A stretch of DNA of 13,556 nucleotides from Faecalimonas sp. Lineage in GTDB: Bacteria; Bacillota_A; Clostridia; Lachnospirales; Lachnospiraceae. Below are positions 6,331 to 13,556 of this stretch, piece by piece; the stretch's first letter is position 1, and every line of letters begins with the position of its first letter. The stretch spans positions 1 through 13,556 of the forward strand of contig JAPFCT010000357.1 of NCBI GenBank assembly GCA_026169575.1, read 5' to 3'. The notes under the pieces were generated by a model that was not told the DNA's origin, ran no database searches, and saw only the letters and a program-made list of their open reading frames with translations. The position numbers and the translations under genes are program-made.

Positions 6331-6729
6331 TGCATTTTAAGTATCGGAGAGAGTGTTGTGGTAGGAATATTATTTAAACAAAGGCATGAGCAAAATATAG
6401 GAATATTATAAAATGCAGAGTGTGAAGAAGGCAGCTGTTCCCTCCTTTCCTTAAAGTACTGGAAGTGTCATAGATCTGGTCTCTGATCATAAACTATTTA
6501 CTCTTTTATATTGAGACATTTTGAATCAGATTTCTATAATTTCTTCTGGAAAAATGAGTTATCAGCAGAAAAAATGCTGGAAAAAACTGGATAGATCTGA
6601 TACGGAGAAAATGATTGTTTCCATAATGAATACTATGTTATATTATAAAATGGCACGAGAAAAAGAGAAAATGCAATGAAGTATTTTCAACTGCCAGAGA
6701 TAATATACAGGAAGAGAGGAAAAGCATTT
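6331..6729. other. Long intergenic leader before the M60 peptidase gene
   Basis: I see no convincing gene in these 399 bases. They hold a 12-nt direct repeat (TAGGAATATTAT at 6362-6373 and 6398-6409), a 9-bp inverted repeat (TGCATTTTA 6331-6339 with TAAAATGCA 6409-6417) flanking both copies, a small CAGCA/TGCTG hairpin (6563-6579) without a T run, and the promoter candidate at 6615-6644. No clear terminator for spoIIID is visible. Confidence 0.4.
6615..6644 (+). promoter_or_regulatory. Candidate promoter of the peptidase-anchor operon
   Basis: TTGTTT (6615-6620) and TATATT (6639-6644) are 18 nt apart, and the -10 carries an extended TGT just before it. The surrounding ATGTTATATTATAAAA is strongly AT-rich. 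Transcription would begin near 6651, giving a leader of about 80 nt to the ATG at 6730. Confidence 0.45.
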
Positions 6730-9700
6730 ATGAAGCGAGTAGCATCACTCTTGCTTACAGCAACCTTGGTGCTGAGTCCGGAAGCAGCAGTCTATGCGAC
6801 TGAAGAAATACCACAGGAAAATTCCGGTGTACAATCTGAAACGCAGGATATGCAGGAGCAGGAGACACAGAGTCAGAATCTGCAGGATCAGGATATACAA
6901 AATCCTGAGATGCAAAATACAGATTTGCAGATACATGAGATACAGGAACAGAACCAGAAGGAAATACAGAACCTCGGTGAAGTCCATGTCTCACTGGCTT
7001 CCGGAATCATACAGCAGAAAGCAACAAATTTTACGGTGAGTTTAAATGGGCAGGACAGTCAGACGGTTGAGCTGGAGGCAGATCATGGAGGAAACGCCAG
7101 TTTAAAGCAGGTTCACTTCAGAGGACTGCCGGCGGGAACATATCAGGTGACAGTGTCTGCACCGGGATTCGCAACTTATACACAGAATATTGAAGTGAAT
7201 AATAAGTCTTATACAGTAAAACTGATGACCGGTTTTGTGGAAGGATATGTGTATGAAGCAGGGACATATCATCCGGGAGTAATTCTCGTTGGAGATGTGA
7301 CGGGAGACGGTCTCGTTGATGACCAGGACCGTCAGATGATGATCGACACAATTGATGCAGGGCAGTCATCAGAGATGACAGATTTGACCGGCGATCAGAA
7401 AACAGACCTTGCGGATTTAGAATACCTTGCAAAGGGATATCAGGTGGCAGAGGACACGGCAGCCTACATTGAGCAGTCGGTATCATCGGCTGCTATTGAA
7501 GCAAAACCGGGAGGAAGTACGATAGTCAGCGCCGGAAGTCTCGAAGCGTTAGTGAAGGGAGAAGGAAGTGTTTCTTTAATACCGGGAGAAGGTAAGAGCA
7601 TTTCTGATGAAAATCCGGTTTTACTGGAATTTGACTTTTCAGAAATGGCGGACAGGCAGACAGACGGAATTCTTATTGAAACAAGTGGAGAGAATCCGAT
7701 TGCAAAAGGATTATTGGAAATCGAGTATATTGATGCAGAAGGGAAGGAAGCTCCTCCGGTAGCAGTTCCCATTGAAAACGGTGTAGAACATTTGCTCAGG
7801 AGCAGTGATGTGCATGTTTCCATGGATGCATCAGGAAATATCCAGATTCACTTAGGGGAGCAGGTGACTGTAAAAAAAGTCACGCTGACGATTCAGGGAA
7901 TGCAGAATAATAATAATCTTGCAGAAATTTCCAAAGTAGAATTTGTAAATGGCATGGAGGACCGGATTCCGCAGCCAGCGATGGATATTCCGCAGAATCT
8001 TGCTGTCCAGGAGGGAAGCGCAGAATTTACAGTGATATGGGATGCATGCAAAAATGTGACCGGGTATGAGGTTCTGATAGGACATGGCGGAGAGCAGGAT
8101 GTCCGGATGGTGAAAAGCAATTCGCTGCAGGTCACAGCATTCAATGAGCAAAAGCTGGTCAATGGCGAGGAATATCATGTAAAAGTCCAGTCGGTAAACG
8201 GAACATGGAGAAGCGGGTACAGCTCTTCTGTAACAGCGGTTCCACATACGCAGGGCAGACCGGATGCGCCAGAGAATGTAAAGGCAGAAGGAAAGTATAA
8301 GAGTATCGAAGTTTCATGGAAGAAAATGAAAGATACAACATATTATAATCTGTTTTATAAGAAGCATGATGCAGAAAACTATGAGAAAATAGAAAATATC
8401 GCGGAGAATCGATACACGTTGCAGAATCTGGAAGCGAAAGTAAAATATGACATATATGTTACTGGTGTAAATGAACTTGGGGAGAGTGACCCATCCTTAA
8501 AGAGTACAGCGACTACAACAGATCTGGAGCCGCCGGTTATGCCGCATTATAAGCAGATCAACCGGGCGGCAGAGGGAACTGTCAGCGGACATATCCTCTC
8601 TGCAGCAAGAGGCCGTGGAACAATGACAGACAGTCCTCTTGATTCAGATGGAAATACCGCGTGGGGAATGGTTGATAATAATCCCGCATCCCATTTCTAT
8701 ATCGAGGACTGGGATGAGGGTGGACATTATCCAAATGATTTGAATGGGAGAGGATTTGCATTTGAATTTGACCAGACATACACAATAGATACGATCGGTT
8801 TTCAGGAACTTGTTCCTCAGGGAAACTTTAATACAGTATATCTGAAATATCAGGATGAATCCGGAGTAGAGCACGTTGTGGATAAAGATGCACTTTCCCT
8901 GGAAAAGCGAACAGATCAAAATGGAAAAACATATTATTTCATCCGCATTGCGGATCCAGTCCAGGCAAAAAAAATCAGTTTTGGTATTGGAAGAGATGAT
9001 GGAAGAATGAAGATGATTACGGTTTCTGAAGTTGCATTCTATCATTATGATCCTCTGCAGGATGATATTATGGGATTGTATGAAGATGATCTTCACACAG
9101 TTCTGAAAAAAGAAGTCACAGAGAAGACGATCGAAGAACTGCGGAAACGTCTGGACACCAGAGATGAAGCAAGCGGAGAATACCATCCGGACCGGGAGAG
9201 ACTGGAACGCGAACTGAAGAATGCGGAAGGGATTTTGAAAAATGAGCTCAGTGAGCCATTATTGATCCACAATGAAATTACGACGCGGGATGTAAACAGA
9301 GGATTCGGAGGTCTGAATGCATGGCAGCCTCTGGGTGTGATTGCGGCAGCCGGGGAAGAAATCACATTGTTTGTTGGCCACAATACGCTTCAGCCAGGGC
9401 AGAATACAAATCTTCAGCTTGTAGCAACACAATATCACGGGGAATCCGGCAGTGTATCAAAGGTTGTCGGGACACTGAAGACCGGAAGAAATGATATTAA
9501 GATCCCGAAATTATGGTCTGCAGATGAGGAGTCCGGGGGTGCATTGTATATCCAGTATACGGGAAATAATCCAAATGACAGGTATGCGGTGCGTATCAAT
9601 GGAGGAGTGAAAGTTCCGGTTCTGGATTTATATGGTGTGACAGATCCAGATGAGCGCAGACAGCGTGCGGAAACCTATGTGACAGAACTGAAAACCTACA

Positions 9701-11949
9701 CAGAAAAAATAGAGAGCCTCCATGAAAAAGTACATAAAAAATCTGAAAATGAATCTGTAAAATACGATTACACGGAGAAAAACTGTATTCTTGGGGCTAC
9801 GGATATTTTACTGAATACAATGCTGTTTTCACTGCCGGCACAGCAGGTGGTAAATGGATGCGGGCAGGATCCACAGAAACTTCTGGTATCGATGGATGCG
9901 ATGGAAGGGATGATGAATCTTTTCTACCAGCATAAAGGATTGAACAATGCAGCAGGCGATGAGACAGACAGATTTCCAAAAGGACATCTGAATATTCGTT
10001 ACCAGAGAATGTTTGCAGGGGCATTTATGTATGCGGCAGGAAACCATATTGGGATTGAATGGAATGAGACAGCAGGAATGATGGGAGGAGTTCCGGTTCA
10101 GTCCGAAAATGGAAAATATGTAAGTGGTCAGTACTTTGGATGGGGAATCGCCCATGAGATTGGCCATAATATTAATCAGGGCGCGTATGCATATGCAGAG
10201 GTAACAAATAACTATTTTGCAGTGCTTGCCCAGGCGAAAGAAACAAATGACAGTGTCAGATTCCAGTACCCGAAAGTTTACGACAAGGTGACTTCCGGTA
10301 CAAAGGGAAAAGCGGGAGATGTGTTCACGCAGCTGGCGATGTACTGGCAGCTTCATCTGGCATATGATTCGGGATATAATTTCAGAACCTATGAAAACTA
10401 TGGAGAGCAGCTTGCCAATCTGTTTTTTGCGAGAGTAGACACCTATGCAAGAAATGCAGCAAAAGCGCCGACACCACAACAAGGAGTAGCACTGACATTA
10501 TCCGGAAACAGAGACCAGGATTTCATGCGGCTTTCCTGCGCGGCAGCCGGAAAGAATCTGATGGAATTTTTTGAACGGTGGGGAATGACACCAGATCAGG
10601 ATACAAGGAATTATGCGCAGCAGTTTGAGGCGGAGACACGGGCAATTTATTATGTGAATGATGAGTCGCGCGTATACCGGCTGGAGCATGGGAAGAGCAG
10701 TCTGAACGCGGAAGGAACTATTGAGGCAGTAGGGGATGATACAACAGTACAAGTGAATCCGGACAGAAAAAATCAGGTAGATTTTACATTGTCTTCCAAA
10801 AACATTCCGGAAGAAGATGTACTTGGGTATGAGATTGTCCGTACGATGACTTCCGGTGGAACGGTAGAGAAGGAACTTGCAGGATTTACGACAGAGAAGA
10901 CGTTCACCGATCATGTTACAACAGTAAATAACAGAGTGATTACTTATGAAGTAACTGTGATTGATAAGTATCTGAACCGGTCGGCAGTCAGAACGCTGGC
11001 TCCGGTCAAGATTGAACATGATGGAAGTCTGGATAAGGAGTTTTGGACAGTCACGGCAAAAGATATGAAGGCAGTCAGCAAGGAGGATGCAGGAGAAGCG
11101 GACGAGAATGCACCGTGTGCACCGGTTGAGAAAGATCCGGTATTACGCGTGGCAGATGAGAAGTCGGATACAACGTATACAGCTGTTGCCGGAGCTGATG
11201 CAGAAATTCTGCTTAATCTGAACAGAACCCAGACGGTTTCCGGATTTAAGTACACCGTGAGCGAAGGAACCCCGGTTCAGGAGTACAGCATTTATGTACA
11301 TGCGGAGAATGGCGACTGGACTGAAGCAGCAGAAGGTGTGTTTAAAGATGAGAAAGTGCAGACCATTTATTTTACAAATGAAGATGAAAAGTATGTAAGC
11401 ACATATAGTACAGATGCAGTGAAGCTTGTGATCAAAGGACAGAAAGGCAAAGAGATATCCATTTCAGAACTGGATGTACTTGGAGTTACCGGAGATAATA
11501 TAGACTTCCGCAGTACAAATGATGGGACAGCGGCAGTGGGACGTCTGAAAACGGAATATAAATTTGGCGAGGAAGATGCGGATATCATTCCGGCAGGCTC
11601 AACTGTTTTTGTAGGATCCTACAAAGGAAATCCGGCATATAATGTAGTACTGCTCTATGATCAGGAAGGAAATATTGTCGGAGGAGCAAATGAGGATGGA
11701 AGCCTTAAGGCACAGCAGATCATTCTGGCGGATGTTCCGGAAGAGGGTGAGATTCAGGATACGGCGGATGGTACCTGGGTATACTGGATTGAACCGCAGG
11801 ATAGCGCGGCGCTGGCGGGAAAACAGATTCATGCAGAACTTTACCGGGTAAATAATGCACAGACAAACGAAGGACAGCGTCTGGTCAGCGATTCGCTTTC
11901 GGTTGTAGTACCGGAGATACTTCCGGATATTGAGTTAAATGGAAATTAG
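6730..11949 (+). CDS. Secreted multimodular M60-family (mucin-type) metallopeptidase with dockerin-like module
   Basis: A 1739-aa exported protein. Residues 1-23 are a signal peptide ending VYA. Then come a Gln-rich pentapeptide repeat (38-82), an Ig-like beta domain (about 83-182), a dockerin-like double calcium loop (184-238), a beta region (240-414), two FN3-like domains (about 415-507 and 508-601), a discoidin/CBM32-like domain (607-774), a charged helical stretch (775-848), the M60 catalytic region (about 851-1304), another FN3-like stretch, a second discoidin-like domain (1436-1590) and a beta-rich tail. The zinc site is HEIGH at 1142-1146 with catalytic Glu1143 and third ligand Glu1157, matching the M60 gluzincin pattern HExxH-x(8-24)-E. 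M60 enzymes cut O-glycosylated (mucin-like) proteins; that substrate is inferred. The start is ATG 6730, with GAGGA 9 nt upstream and an immediate signal peptide, not the ATG at 6676. No C-terminal anchor is present. Confidence 0.9.
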   Translation: MKRVASLLLTATLVLSPEAAVYATEEIPQENSGVQSETQDMQEQETQSQNLQDQDIQNPEMQNTDLQIHEIQEQNQKEIQNLGEVHVSLASGIIQQKATNFTVSLNGQDSQTVELEADHGGNASLKQVHFRGLPAGTYQVTVSAPGFATYTQNIEVNNKSYTVKLMTGFVEGYVYEAGTYHPGVILVGDVTGDGLVDDQDRQMMIDTIDAGQSSEMTDLTGDQKTDLADLEYLAKGYQVAEDTAAYIEQSVSSAAIEAKPGGSTIVSAGSLEALVKGEGSVSLIPGEGKSISDENPVLLEFDFSEMADRQTDGILIETSGENPIAKGLLEIEYIDAEGKEAPPVAVPIENGVEHLLRSSDVHVSMDASGNIQIHLGEQVTVKKVTLTIQGMQNNNNLAEISKVEFVNGMEDRIPQPAMDIPQNLAVQEGSAEFTVIWDACKNVTGYEVLIGHGGEQDVRMVKSNSLQVTAFNEQKLVNGEEYHVKVQSVNGTWRSGYSSSVTAVPHTQGRPDAPENVKAEGKYKSIEVSWKKMKDTTYYNLFYKKHDAENYEKIENIAENRYTLQNLEAKVKYDIYVTGVNELGESDPSLKSTATTTDLEPPVMPHYKQINRAAEGTVSGHILSAARGRGTMTDSPLDSDGNTAWGMVDNNPASHFYIEDWDEGGHYPNDLNGRGFAFEFDQTYTIDTIGFQELVPQGNFNTVYLKYQDESGVEHVVDKDALSLEKRTDQNGKTYYFIRIADPVQAKKISFGIGRDDGRMKMITVSEVAFYHYDPLQDDIMGLYEDDLHTVLKKEVTEKTIEELRKRLDTRDEASGEYHPDRERLERELKNAEGILKNELSEPLLIHNEITTRDVNRGFGGLNAWQPLGVIAAAGEEITLFVGHNTLQPGQNTNLQLVATQYHGESGSVSKVVGTLKTGRNDIKIPKLWSADEESGGALYIQYTGNNPNDRYAVRINGGVKVPVLDLYGVTDPDERRQRAETYVTELKTYTEKIESLHEKVHKKSENESVKYDYTEKNCILGATDILLNTMLFSLPAQQVVNGCGQDPQKLLVSMDAMEGMMNLFYQHKGLNNAAGDETDRFPKGHLNIRYQRMFAGAFMYAAGNHIGIEWNETAGMMGGVPVQSENGKYVSGQYFGWGIAHEIGHNINQGAYAYAEVTNNYFAVLAQAKETNDSVRFQYPKVYDKVTSGTKGKAGDVFTQLAMYWQLHLAYDSGYNFRTYENYGEQLANLFFARVDTYARNAAKAPTPQQGVALTLSGNRDQDFMRLSCAAAGKNLMEFFERWGMTPDQDTRNYAQQFEAETRAIYYVNDESRVYRLEHGKSSLNAEGTIEAVGDDTTVQVNPDRKNQVDFTLSSKNIPEEDVLGYEIVRTMTSGGTVEKELAGFTTEKTFTDHVTTVNNRVITYEVTVIDKYLNRSAVRTLAPVKIEHDGSLDKEFWTVTAKDMKAVSKEDAGEADENAPCAPVEKDPVLRVADEKSDTTYTAVAGADAEILLNLNRTQTVSGFKYTVSEGTPVQEYSIYVHAENGDWTEAAEGVFKDEKVQTIYFTNEDEKYVSTYSTDAVKLVIKGQKGKEISISELDVLGVTGDNIDFRSTNDGTAAVGRLKTEYKFGEEDADIIPAGSTVFVGSYKGNPAYNVVLLYDQEGNIVGGANEDGSLKAQQIILADVPEEGEIQDTADGTWVYWIEPQDSAALAGKQIHAELYRVNNAQTNEGQRLVSDSLSVVVPEILPDIELNGN
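6841..6975 (+). repeat. Nine 15-nt coding repeats (Gln-rich pentapeptides)
   Basis: Just after the signal peptide the coding sequence has a 15-nt period: TQDMQ, EQETQ, SQNLQ, DQDIQ, NPEMQ, NTDLQ, IHEIQ, EQNQK, EIQNL. The fifth position is Gln in seven of nine units and the fourth is often Met, Leu or Ile. It is probably a flexible or coiled spacer, and as a coding minisatellite it could vary in length between strains. Confidence 0.75.
7279..7443 (+). other. Dockerin-like module in the M60 peptidase
   Basis: Two 12-residue calcium-type loops lie 29 residues apart. The first is D189-V-T-G-D-G-L-V-D-D-Q-D200; the second is D218-L-T-G-D-Q-K-T-D-L-A-D229. Each is followed by a helix-like stretch (RQMMIDTI and LEYLAKGY). 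This is the duplicated F-hand layout of type I dockerins (D-x-N-G-D-G-x-V-x-x-x-D), with Thr in place of Asn at loop position 3 in both and Gln in place of Gly at position 6 in the second. An Ig-like domain precedes it, recalling X-module/dockerin pairs. Dockerins bind cohesins. Confidence 0.7.
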
Positions 11950-11967
11950 TTGAAAAAGGAGTAGAAT

Positions 11968-12999
11968 GTGAAAAAATACGGAGTCAGGCTGATCGCAGCA
12001 GTGTTTATCATGGTTATGATTTCACCGTTCTGCGCATCAGCTGCAGAGAAAGAAAAGATTCAGCTTACAGTGGAGGGGGGACAGGCGGGCGTCTCCCTGA
12101 CACTCCCGGAGTCTGTAAGGGGGAACGTATCTACCCTGCAGATGAGTCTGAAAATTGATTCGGATATACCAGAACAGATAACAGCGGTGTTTCATTTTCC
12201 AGAAGAAATCGCAAAAATAGCGGATTACCGTTACCATCAGGCTGAAGGATTATTAAATATTTACTTATCAGACACAGAAAGCCTTTTTAAGGATGGAGGA
12301 GAAACACTGAACCTGGGGAATGTGCAGCTTACGATGTCCGCACAGAGTCAGAATGGGGTTACAATAAGCGTTGTGGAAGATTCTGTCAGGATTGTGAATG
12401 GTCCATCAGAAGAAATATTACAAAGTATAGATTATCCGGAAAAGCAGCAGCTTGTAGCCGGAAACGGCGGGAATCCGGATAATGGAGGAAATCCAGACAA
12501 TGGAGGGATCCCGGATAATGGAGGAAACCCAGATAATGGGGAAAACCCAGACAATGGAGGAAATCCGGCGCTTCCGAATCCAGGAGAGGAAATCAGAAAT
12601 AATCTGAGTGCATTTATTGATCAGGTAAGCAGTTATCCGGAAGCAGATTATACAAAAGAAAGTTATGAGGCATTTCTGAAAGCGCTTAATAAAGCAAAAG
12701 AAGTTCTTGGAAGGGATGATGCAACAGAGGAAGAACTCACTCAGGCGCTGCGGGCGCTGGAAAATGCAGTCGGAGCACTTGAAAAAAAGGCAGCTGTACC
12801 TGCGGTAAATGAAGACAAGAACAAGAATGGAGCCACAGCAAAAACCGGAGACAAGACAAGTGTTGTTTTATGGGTTGTAGTTCTGTTAGTGGGTATTGCC
12901 GGAATCGGTTACTGGGGTGTGAACTTCTATTCTGTACAGAAAAAAGAGAATAGTGATAAAAAAATGAATCACAAAAAGCATAGAAAAAATGAGAAATAA
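11968..12999 (+). CDS. Wall-anchored surface protein: cohesin-like domain, Gly-Asn-Pro-Asp linker, FIVAR, KTGD anchor
   Basis: This 343-aa exported protein has a signal peptide (residues 1-26, ending ASAA) and an all-beta domain (about 31-150) whose strand pattern (LQMSLKID ... GLLNIYLSDTE ... LNLGNVQLTM ... VTISVVEDSVRIV) resembles cohesin modules. A GGNPDN repeat linker (167-196) and a FIVAR-type three-helix domain (about 210-273) follow. The C-terminus has a sorting-type motif TAKTGD (290-295), a hydrophobic segment (about 299-321) and a lysine-rich tail, the layout of sortase substrates although LPxTG is not intact. It starts at GTG 11968, because the ATG two bases earlier runs straight into TGA; AAGGAG (11956-11961) is 6 nt upstream. 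It lies 18 nt after the M60 gene, so the two form an operon. The cohesin call is inferred and unproven. Confidence 0.8.
   Translation: MKKYGVRLIAAVFIMVMISPFCASAAEKEKIQLTVEGGQAGVSLTLPESVRGNVSTLQMSLKIDSDIPEQITAVFHFPEEIAKIADYRYHQAEGLLNIYLSDTESLFKDGGETLNLGNVQLTMSAQSQNGVTISVVEDSVRIVNGPSEEILQSIDYPEKQQLVAGNGGNPDNGGNPDNGGIPDNGGNPDNGENPDNGGNPALPNPGEEIRNNLSAFIDQVSSYPEADYTKESYEAFLKALNKAKEVLGRDDATEEELTQALRALENAVGALEKKAAVPAVNEDKNKNGATAKTGDKTSVVLWVVVLLVGIAGIGYWGVNFYSVQKKENSDKKMNHKKHRKNEK
12466..12567 (+). repeat. 18-bp tandem repeats encoding a GGNPDN linker
   Basis: Five full copies and a partial sixth of an 18-bp unit encode Gly-Gly-Asn-Pro-Asp-Asn, with Ile for Asn in the third and Glu for Gly in the fifth. 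Copies differ at third codon positions, so the array is not recent. It forms a flexible linker between the cohesin-like and FIVAR domains. Confidence 0.85.
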
Positions 13000-13013
13000 A
13001 TAAAAGAAAAAAT

Positions 13014-13055
13014 AAGTCCTGTCAGGAAGAAAACTCCGGGCAGGACTTGCTTTTT
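13014..13055. terminator. Bidirectional terminator between the anchor gene and csrA
   Basis: AAGTCCTGTC (13014-13023) pairs with GGCAGGACTT (13039-13048), a 10-bp stem with one G-U pair and a 15-nt loop. TTTTT at 13051-13055 ends + strand transcripts. The A-rich run at about 12998-13012 supplies the T tract for the - strand csrA transcript. Confidence 0.8.
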
Positions 13056-13057
13056 GT

Positions 13058-13273
13058 CTATTTAAGAAATTTTTTCAGGAGACTGATTGGAGCCGTCTGG
13101 GAGGCCAGTTGATTTTCATTGACAGCTTCTTTTAATTCAGAACGAAAGATGGGAATTTCTTTTGGGGCATCAATCGCAATTTTTACCCAGTCAGTTCCGA
13201 TATCTGTTATTGTCAGTGTAATGTCGTCTGCAATGGAAAGGGATTGTCCCTTTTTTCGCTGCAAAATCAGCAT
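13058..13273 (-). CDS. csrA: Carbon storage regulator CsrA (RNA-binding)
   Basis: This 71-aa protein shows the CsrA fold pattern: MLILQRKKGQSLSI at the start, then IAIDAPKEIPIFRSEL, with Arg44 in the conserved RNA-contact position. CsrA dimers bind GGA motifs in mRNA leaders; in B. subtilis CsrA represses flagellin translation until FliW sequesters it. The C-terminus (QTAPISLLKKFLK) is longer than in E. coli CsrA, as is common in Firmicutes. The ATG overlaps the end of fliW by 7 nt, and AAGGAGGGG lies 5 nt upstream. The gene order fliW-csrA is the standard one. The bidirectional terminator follows directly. Confidence 0.95.
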   Translation of the reverse strand: MLILQRKKGQSLSIADDITLTITDIGTDWVKIAIDAPKEIPIFRSELKEAVNENQLASQTAPISLLKKFLK

Positions 13274-13556
13274 GTCTGCCCCTCCTTCTTTACAAAATCG
13301 TCCAATCTATGACGGAAAGTATATTCTGGTTGTTCAAGCATAAACTGTTTTGCCATATGACTGGTATGGTTAATTCCCAATGGAGCTTTTAAGTTTAAAG
13401 TAGAGGAAGACAGAGGATCCCGGATTGTGCTGATGACGAGATAGCCGAGATCTTCTGCATCTTTCAGGTTTAAACTGTGGAAATCGGAAGTGGATGGAGC
13501 CGGTGCATAATCTGGAAAGATCTTGAATGGATCCAGTAAAATAAAGGAAAGTTCAG
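13267..13556 (-). CDS. fliW: Flagellar assembly factor FliW, C-terminal part (cut by window edge)
   Basis: Reading the minus strand from the right edge gives 95 residues, starting ELSFILLDPFKIFPDY and continuing with DLGYLVISTIRDPLSSSTLNL, KAPLGINHTSH and KQFMLEQPEYTFRH, then a TGA at 13269-13267. This matches the second half of FliW (B. subtilis ELAFIVINPF, VILTVKDP, NLQAPIVIN, KQVVLNESSYQTKH). FliW binds CsrA and flagellin, linking flagellin export to flagellin mRNA translation. The stop codon lies inside the csrA start (ATGCTGA), implying translational coupling. The N-terminal part lies beyond the window. Confidence 0.93.
   Translation of the reverse strand, partial: ELSFILLDPFKIFPDYAPAPSTSDFHSLNLKDAEDLGYLVISTIRDPLSSSTLNLKAPLGINHTSHMAKQFMLEQPEYTFRHRLDDFVKKEGQTC

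Noticed and set aside
6676..6729. Longer start of the peptidase at 6676
   Set aside because: The 18 extra residues would put a charged stretch before the signal peptide and have only a weak binding site; the ATG at 6730 gives a normal signal peptide and a GAGGA site.
8644..10482. Long open frames on the minus strand inside the M60 peptidase gene (180 and 217 codons)
   Set aside because: They lie wholly opposite a clearly coding gene with recognisable domains, have no ribosome binding sites I could see, and their products have low-complexity, Cys/His/Ile-rich compositions typical of antisense frames.
12466..12567. Repeat array considered as a CRISPR or regulatory repeat
   Set aside because: Units are 18 bp, contiguous with no spacers, and in frame with a coding gene; they encode a Gly-Asn-Pro-Asp linker.

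Overview
The window looks like a chromosomal segment of a Gram-positive, spore-forming, flagellated gut anaerobe of the Clostridia, most likely a Lachnospiraceae member. The reasons are a clear SpoIIID sporulation regulator, an overlapping fliW-csrA flagellar regulatory pair, strong GGAGG-type ribosome binding sites with some GTG and TTG starts, moderately low GC, an SdpR/SdpI pair, and a very large secreted M60 (mucin-type) peptidase followed by a wall-anchored protein with a Lachnospiraceae-style KTGD sorting signal. No species is claimed. No IS element, CRISPR array, rRNA or tRNA was seen.

Layout. (1) 1-296: a strong terminator-like hairpin at the left edge, then a leader holding an 11-bp dyad operator candidate. 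(2) 297-1617, + strand: an ArsR-type SdpR repressor, an SdpI-family membrane protein and a second, shorter DUF1648 protein. No SdpABC toxin genes are visible. (3) 1734-2366, + strand: a small serine alpha/beta hydrolase. (4) 2541-3292, - strand: a DUF2975 membrane protein and a YozG-like HTH regulator, driven by a near-perfect sigma-A promoter. A long bidirectional terminator separates this pair from the hydrolase. (5) 3667-4758, + strand: an ArsB/CitT-superfamily anion permease with its own TTGACA promoter. (6) 4931-5971, + strand: a zinc-dependent medium-chain dehydrogenase. (7) 6079-6330, + strand: spoIIID with a TTG start and a plausible sigma-E promoter. (8) 6730-12999, + strand: the two-gene surface locus, with a 1739-aa M60 metallopeptidase and a 343-aa anchored protein 18 nt downstream. 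(9) 13058-13556, - strand: csrA and the 3' part of fliW, separated from region 8 by a second bidirectional terminator.

How genes work together. The most interesting unit is region 8. The peptidase carries carbohydrate-binding-like (discoidin) and FN3 modules around an HEIGH zinc site. It has no membrane or sortase anchor of its own, but it has a dockerin-like double calcium-loop module near its N-terminus. The next gene encodes a signal peptide, a cohesin-like beta domain, a Gly-Asn-Pro-Asp linker, a FIVAR domain and a C-terminal sortase-type anchor. Together they read as a minimal two-component surface mucinase in which an anchored cohesin-like receptor may hold a dockerin-tagged glycoprotease. 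The cohesin assignment is an inference from sequence pattern, not a demonstrated homology. The remaining genes are ordinary core or accessory functions.
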